Shown here: one piece after another, positions 15,211 through 15,532 of the stretch
How the letters are laid out: the number at the start of each line of letters is the position of its first letter
Position numbering within the stretch: position 1 is the first letter of the stretch
Source of the DNA: JAGLQA01 sp023135565
Lineage (GTDB): Bacteria > Acidobacteriota > Aminicenantia > UBA2199
Assembly: GCA_030639305.1 (NCBI GenBank)
Contig: DAOWCY010000170.1
Location: 1 to 15,532, forward strand
DNA length: 15,532 nt
Direction: 5' to 3'
Notes under the pieces: model-generated
Databases searched by the model: none
Told to the model about the DNA's origin: nothing
Seen by the model: only the letters and a program-made list of their open reading frames with translations
Position numbers and translations under genes: made by a program

Positions 15211-15532
15211 GAGCAGTAGATCAGATGATTTCCAAAATGTTGCACCGCAAGACTTGACCCCGTTATTTCTATGCGCTTCCTTTGTAATAGTTAAGCTGCC
15301 CCACTCCCCACTTACGAAGTGTCAAGTAATTCCCTTGTAATCCTCTTAATTTCTTCATTATTTGCATGATATACATGCTGAATAAACTGAGTTAAGTTTT
15401 TCTTACGCAGTCTGCTATAGCGCTCAGATAAAGTAACCCGTTTTTGCTCAGATAAAGTAATCCGCCCAATCTACATATCAAATACCCCTTAAAAAAGCTT
15501 AGGACACTCTTTTTCTTTTCCAAGTAGCAGAA
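15211..15532. other. Degenerate right-edge DNA without an intact gene
   Basis: No intact gene is supported. GCAAGACTTGACCCCG occurs at 15247-15262, resembling the repeat-like sequences elsewhere in the window. On the minus strand an open stretch from about 15464 to a TAA at 15312 would read as a charged 50-residue peptide ending LTQFIQHVYHANNEEIKRIT and then RELLDTS. It has no start codon and may be the tail of a lost gene, possibly a transposase-related one, but I cannot name a family. Confidence 0.4.
15422..15464. repeat. Short tandem-like direct repeat, two 19-base copies
   Basis: GCTCAGATAAAGTAACCCG (15422-15440) and GCTCAGATAAAGTAATCCG (15446-15464) differ at one base and start 24 bases apart. 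Repeated 19-24-base units of this sort occur at transposase-binding ends of some insertion sequences, such as IS21-type elements, but no transposase gene is in view, so the identity is open. Confidence 0.6.

Noticed and set aside
1..15532. CRISPR array or RNA genes
   Set aside because: No regularly spaced repeats of CRISPR type, and no tRNA- or rRNA-like sequence recognised on either strand.

Overview
The window looks like chromosomal DNA of an uncultured diderm bacterium. It has a GpsA/PlsY glycerolipid pair, a TPR protein with a lipoprotein-type signal, and the remnant of an FtsX-type ABC permease. I cannot name a phylum from sequence alone. Base composition is mixed: hand counts give 31/60 G+C at 12061-12120 (gpsA) but 13/60 at 5401-5460 (inside the island).

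Right-centre (9518-13987, minus strand) is a compact host operon: thpR, plsY, gpsA, an FHA-GAF-adenylate cyclase, then a TPR lipoprotein. Neighbouring genes overlap by 4 to 17 bases. A near-ideal sigma70-type promoter (13994-14022) predicts a transcript starting at, or within a base or two of, the A of the thpR start codon, so the operon probably begins with a leaderless message.

Left and centre (about 560-9490, minus strand) is a six-gene accessory operon that starts 27 bases after the TPR stop codon. In transcription order it encodes a NurA-like nuclease, a HerA-like ATPase with a HAS-barrel, two different GHKL (Hsp90/MutL/MORC-type) ATPases, a protein of unknown family with a possible Rossmann methyltransferase layout, and a radical SAM protein with a B12-domain-like N-terminus. 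Gene spacings are -4 to +7 bases, so the six are probably made as one unit. I read this as a candidate DNA conflict or defence system: a DNA-processing motor and nuclease (HerA-NurA), two ATP-driven clamps or sensors, and two possible SAM-dependent enzymes that could modify DNA or another target. I do not recognise this exact gene set as a named system.

The island is bracketed by a 205-bp direct repeat: an internal piece of the TPR gene (9686-9890) reappears at 124-328 with only three mismatches. Between the left copy and the radical SAM gene lies a G-rich repeat-like stretch (329-555), which appears to supply the last part of the radical SAM reading frame. This layout suggests recent insertion or duplication, and possible excision of a 9,562-bp unit by recombination.

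The right end (13988-15532) is a 360-bp intergenic region with a strong G/C hairpin, a small plus-strand cysteine-containing protein of unknown function with a good Shine-Dalgarno sequence, a frameshifted FtsX/MacB-type permease pseudogene, and degenerate repeat-rich DNA. No tRNA, rRNA, CRISPR array, integrase or intact transposase was seen.
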